Shown: piece by piece, positions 15,701-17,342 of the stretch
Layout: each line of letters starts with the position of its first letter
Position numbering within the stretch: position 1 is the first letter of the stretch
Assembly (NCBI GenBank): GCA_036654795.1
Contig: JAVVRI010000056.1
Coordinates: 1-17,342, forward strand
Length of the DNA stretch: 17,342 nt
Direction of reading: 5' to 3'
Origin: JAVVRI01 sp036654795
Lineage (GTDB): Bacteria > Bacteroidota > Bacteroidia > Bacteroidales > Tannerellaceae
Position numbers and translations under genes: made by a program
The notes under the pieces: model-generated
The model's input: the letters and a program-made list of their open reading frames with translations, nothing else
The model's database searches: none
What the model was told of the DNA's origin: nothing

Positions 15701-16117
15701 ATGAACATCAGCAAACTGGCAGAGCTAGCTATCCATAGAGGAGTTATTTTACATTCATCTCTATTTGACTGTATAGACCATGGAAAGTTCTTTGTAGTCA
15801 TGGGTGAAAACGAAAAAGAACTTGTCGGCTTTTTCTTTATAAATACAGATATCCATCCCTTTATTAAAAAGCAACAAACGCTTCTAGATATGCAATTTCC
15901 CATCAGACGAAGTGATTATTCATTTCTAAAGTACACTTCATTCATCGATTGTCATCAATTAACAACATTTACGAAGAGTAATCTTATATCACAGATTGCT
16001 ACGAAAAGCGCTCAGGTTAAAGGGGAATTGACCGCAGAAGATCTTCAGTTGTTATTAGATGCGGTTCGTCAATCGAAATTATTTTCAAAGGCTGAGAAAG
16101 ACAGTTTCTTTCAGTAA
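15701..16117 (+). CDS. uncharacterised small protein, candidate toxin partner of the Panacea gene
   Basis: I do not recognise a named family. I start it at the ATG at 15701 (MNISKLAELAIHRGVILHSS, 138 residues), 13 nt after the Panacea stop. A start at 15632 would overlap the Panacea gene and add an unlikely leader. The middle has alternating hydrophobic strands (GKFFVVMGENEKELVGFFFINTDI) followed by FLKYTSFIDCHQL and a helical tail (ELTAEDLQLLLDAVRQSKLF). The pattern of short strands with a Y-x-S-x-x-D/N-C segment recalls PemK/MazF-like SH3-barrel RNases, but this is only a resemblance. Position, size and AT-rich composition shared with the upstream gene support a toxin role. Its stop is 9 nt before the AraC gene, so the three genes may be co-transcribed. 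Confidence 0.7.
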   Translation: MNISKLAELAIHRGVILHSSLFDCIDHGKFFVVMGENEKELVGFFFINTDIHPFIKKQQTLLDMQFPIRRSDYSFLKYTSFIDCHQLTTFTKSNLISQIATKSAQVKGELTAEDLQLLLDAVRQSKLFSKAEKDSFFQ

Positions 16118-16126
16118 TCTATACCT

Positions 16127-17038
16127 ATGATAAAGATAAAGGAAGGATTCAAAGGGGAGCGATCCATCTCGCTGCCGGAAAAGTTGCTGGAGGAGTATAG
16201 CCACGAGCCGTTGATTGGCAATCTGTATGTGCGTAAGATCGGCTACTTTCCGAAAGTCAAGTTCCATTACGTGCAGAAGGAGGCGGGATGCGACTATGCG
16301 ATGCTGATCTATTGCGTGGATGGCAAAGGGTGGTACAGCATCCACGGCAAGGAATATCTGGTAGAGAAGAACCAATACATACTGATCCCGCCGGGCGTCC
16401 CCTACTCCTTTCGGGCGGACGAGGTGGATCCTTGGACAATCTATTGGCTTCACTTCCGCGGGACGCTGACCGAACGGTTCCTGCCAACACATCCGGCACC
16501 GAAATCAATCCTCCCGGGCGAATATTCGCGCCTACAAGACCGCATACGGCTCTTTGAAGAGATCTACAGTTGCTTCGCCATGGGATATATAAAGGAATAT
16601 ATGATCTATTCCTCCATGTGCCTCTATCTGTTTATGGCCTCATTCAACTATCTGGAGCAATATCGGCACACCAGCATCCCCAGCCATAAGGAATATCCCT
16701 TCTCCTCCCGTGTGGTACATTACATGCAGGAGAATATAGAAAGCGACCTGACTCTGGAGCAACTGGCGCACTATTTCAAATACTCCCCCTCCCACTTCTC
16801 CATGCTTTTTCAAAAGGAAGCCGGCGTATCGCCCATCCATTACTTCATCCGGCTGAAGATACAGAAAGCCTGCCAATACATCGAACTGACGAACTTGAAG
16901 CTAAACGAAATCTCCATCAAGTTAGGCTTTGAAGAGCCCGCCTACTTCTCCCGCATCTTCACCAAAGTCATGGGCATCTCTCCTTCGGAATACCGAAAGA
17001 AGGAGAAGCCTGACAACTTGAAGAATGAGAAGGAATAA
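16127..17038 (+). CDS. AraC-family transcriptional regulator, likely for the mannoside operon
   Basis: Cytoplasmic DNA-binding protein of 303 residues. The N-terminal half is a cupin-like AraC ligand-binding domain (MLIYCVDGKGWYSIHGKEY, YILIPPGVPYSFRADEVDPWTIYWLHFRG). The C-terminal 100 residues are an AraC/XylS double helix-turn-helix with LTLEQLAHYFKYSPSHFSMLFQKEAGVSP and the signature LNEISIKLGFEEPAYFSRIFTKVMGISPSEYR. Proteins of this layout commonly bind a sugar and activate nearby catabolic genes. The first two thirds are GC-rich like the six-gene operon and unlike the two genes just upstream, which suggests it was originally the operon's divergent neighbour. The ATG at 16127 lies 9 nt after the preceding stop, so no separate promoter is obvious. 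The sugar ligand is unknown; mannose or a mannoside is inferred. Confidence 0.9.
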   Translation: MIKIKEGFKGERSISLPEKLLEEYSHEPLIGNLYVRKIGYFPKVKFHYVQKEAGCDYAMLIYCVDGKGWYSIHGKEYLVEKNQYILIPPGVPYSFRADEVDPWTIYWLHFRGTLTERFLPTHPAPKSILPGEYSRLQDRIRLFEEIYSCFAMGYIKEYMIYSSMCLYLFMASFNYLEQYRHTSIPSHKEYPFSSRVVHYMQENIESDLTLEQLAHYFKYSPSHFSMLFQKEAGVSPIHYFIRLKIQKACQYIELTNLKLNEISIKLGFEEPAYFSRIFTKVMGISPSEYRKKEKPDNLKNEKE

Positions 17039-17060
17039 GAAAAAAGCCACTACTTACAGA

Positions 17061-17097
17061 GAATTTAGTCAATACTCCTAAAGTATTGACTAAATTC
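17061..17097 (+). terminator. intrinsic terminator after the AraC gene
   Basis: GAATTTAGTCAATACT (17061-17076) pairs perfectly over 16 bp with 17082-17097 around the loop CCTAA, 22 nt after the AraC stop. A T-rich stretch (CAATTTTTAG) follows about 8 nt later. It lies between two convergent genes and may work from both sides. Confidence 0.75.
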
Positions 17098-17200
17098 ATA
17101 CATTCAATTTTTAGAGTTATTTATTACAATAGAAATATCCGAATCTCCTTTCACAGTCATAACATCATAACGGACTGCATGTTACGGTGAAACGTGAAAC

Positions 17201-17227
17201 AAGGAGGTACTTTACGAGCACCTCCTT
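17201..17227 (-). terminator. hairpin terminator of the right-end gene
   Basis: AAGGAGGTACT (17201-17211) and AGCACCTCCTT (17217-17227) form the same stem as at 235-261. One C-to-T change turns a G-C pair into a G-U pair in the RNA, so the stem is kept. Confidence 0.65.
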
Positions 17228-17229
17228 AT

Positions 17230-17342
17230 TCAAACCATCGGTATTACCTGATACAAATTCCCTAACCGGGTATGTTTACGTTCAATCCCCAATGCCATTA
17301 GCAGTTTCTGGGAACTACCGGGAGATACGCCACGCATTGCTG
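17230..17342 (-). CDS. 3' end of a mobile-element-associated gene, paralogous to the left remnant (partial)
   Basis: The frame enters from the right edge and ends at a TGA (17230-17232 on the plus strand). The 37 visible residues are AMRGVSPGSSQKLLMALGIE followed by RKHTRLGNLYQVIPMV. They equal the left remnant except at two positions. The rest of the gene lies outside the window, so I cannot say whether it is complete. The possible relation to VirE/DUF3874-type proteins is from memory and weak. It points inward, converging on the AraC gene. Confidence 0.5.
   Translation of the reverse strand, partial: AMRGVSPGSSQKLLMALGIERKHTRLGNLYQVIPMV

Larger units (their letters stand above)
17128..17342. 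repeat. right arm of the 215-bp inverted repeat
   Basis: This is the reverse complement of 120-334 with 11 mismatches and no gaps. It runs to the last base of the window, so the right-hand limit is unknown. Four mismatches cluster in one short block (positions 293-299 of the left arm), while the rest is nearly identical. Confidence 0.9.

Noticed and set aside
1..17342. CRISPR array, tRNA, rRNA or riboswitch
   Set aside because: No regularly spaced repeats, tRNA cloverleaf sequences, rRNA segments or known aptamer cores were seen in the gaps between genes.

Overview
The window looks like a chromosomal segment of a gut-type Bacteroidales bacterium (Bacteroides, Phocaeicola or Parabacteroides). 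The evidence is a hybrid two-component regulator of the Bacteroides type, promoter elements of the form TAnnTTTG, absence of Shine-Dalgarno sequences, and the families of glycosidases, sugar kinase and MFS porter present. I cannot name the species.

Layout. Positions 1-334 hold what may be an insertion-sequence end, a gene-tail remnant and its terminator. Most of this (120-334) recurs inverted at 17128-17342 with 11 mismatches over 215 bp, so about 16.8 kb lies between two arms of an inverted repeat. Positions 410-3958 (minus) encode a hybrid two-component sensor/regulator (HTCS) in which the histidine-kinase ATPase domain is absent. A strong two-tier hairpin terminator (4189-4251) follows. 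Positions 4291-14968 (minus) form a tight six-gene operon, read from right to left: a six-hairpin glycosidase lipoprotein, a mannose-6-phosphate-isomerase fusion protein, a ROK sugar kinase, a GH92 alpha-mannosidase, an MFS sugar transporter and a GH38 alpha-mannosidase. Intergenic gaps are about 6-21 nt. A divergent promoter region (14969-15144) separates the operon from a plus-strand trio: a Panacea-domain (DUF4065/SocA-like) antitoxin-like gene, a small gene that may encode its toxin, and an AraC-family regulator. A perfect 16-bp hairpin terminator ends this trio.

How the genes fit together. The three glycosidases carry export signals and would release mannose from short mannosides in the periplasm. 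The MFS porter would import the sugar, the ROK kinase would phosphorylate it, and the isomerase would make fructose-6-phosphate. There is no SusC/SusD pair, so glycan fragments must enter through an outer-membrane system encoded elsewhere. The AraC protein with a cupin-like sensor domain is the most likely local regulator. The HTCS may be a relic or may work without its own kinase activity.

Composition. The operon and the AraC gene are clearly GC-rich. The HTCS, the Panacea pair and both ends are AT-rich. The simplest reading is that an AT-rich Panacea module entered between the operon and its divergent regulator, and that the whole block sits in a region shaped by mobile elements.
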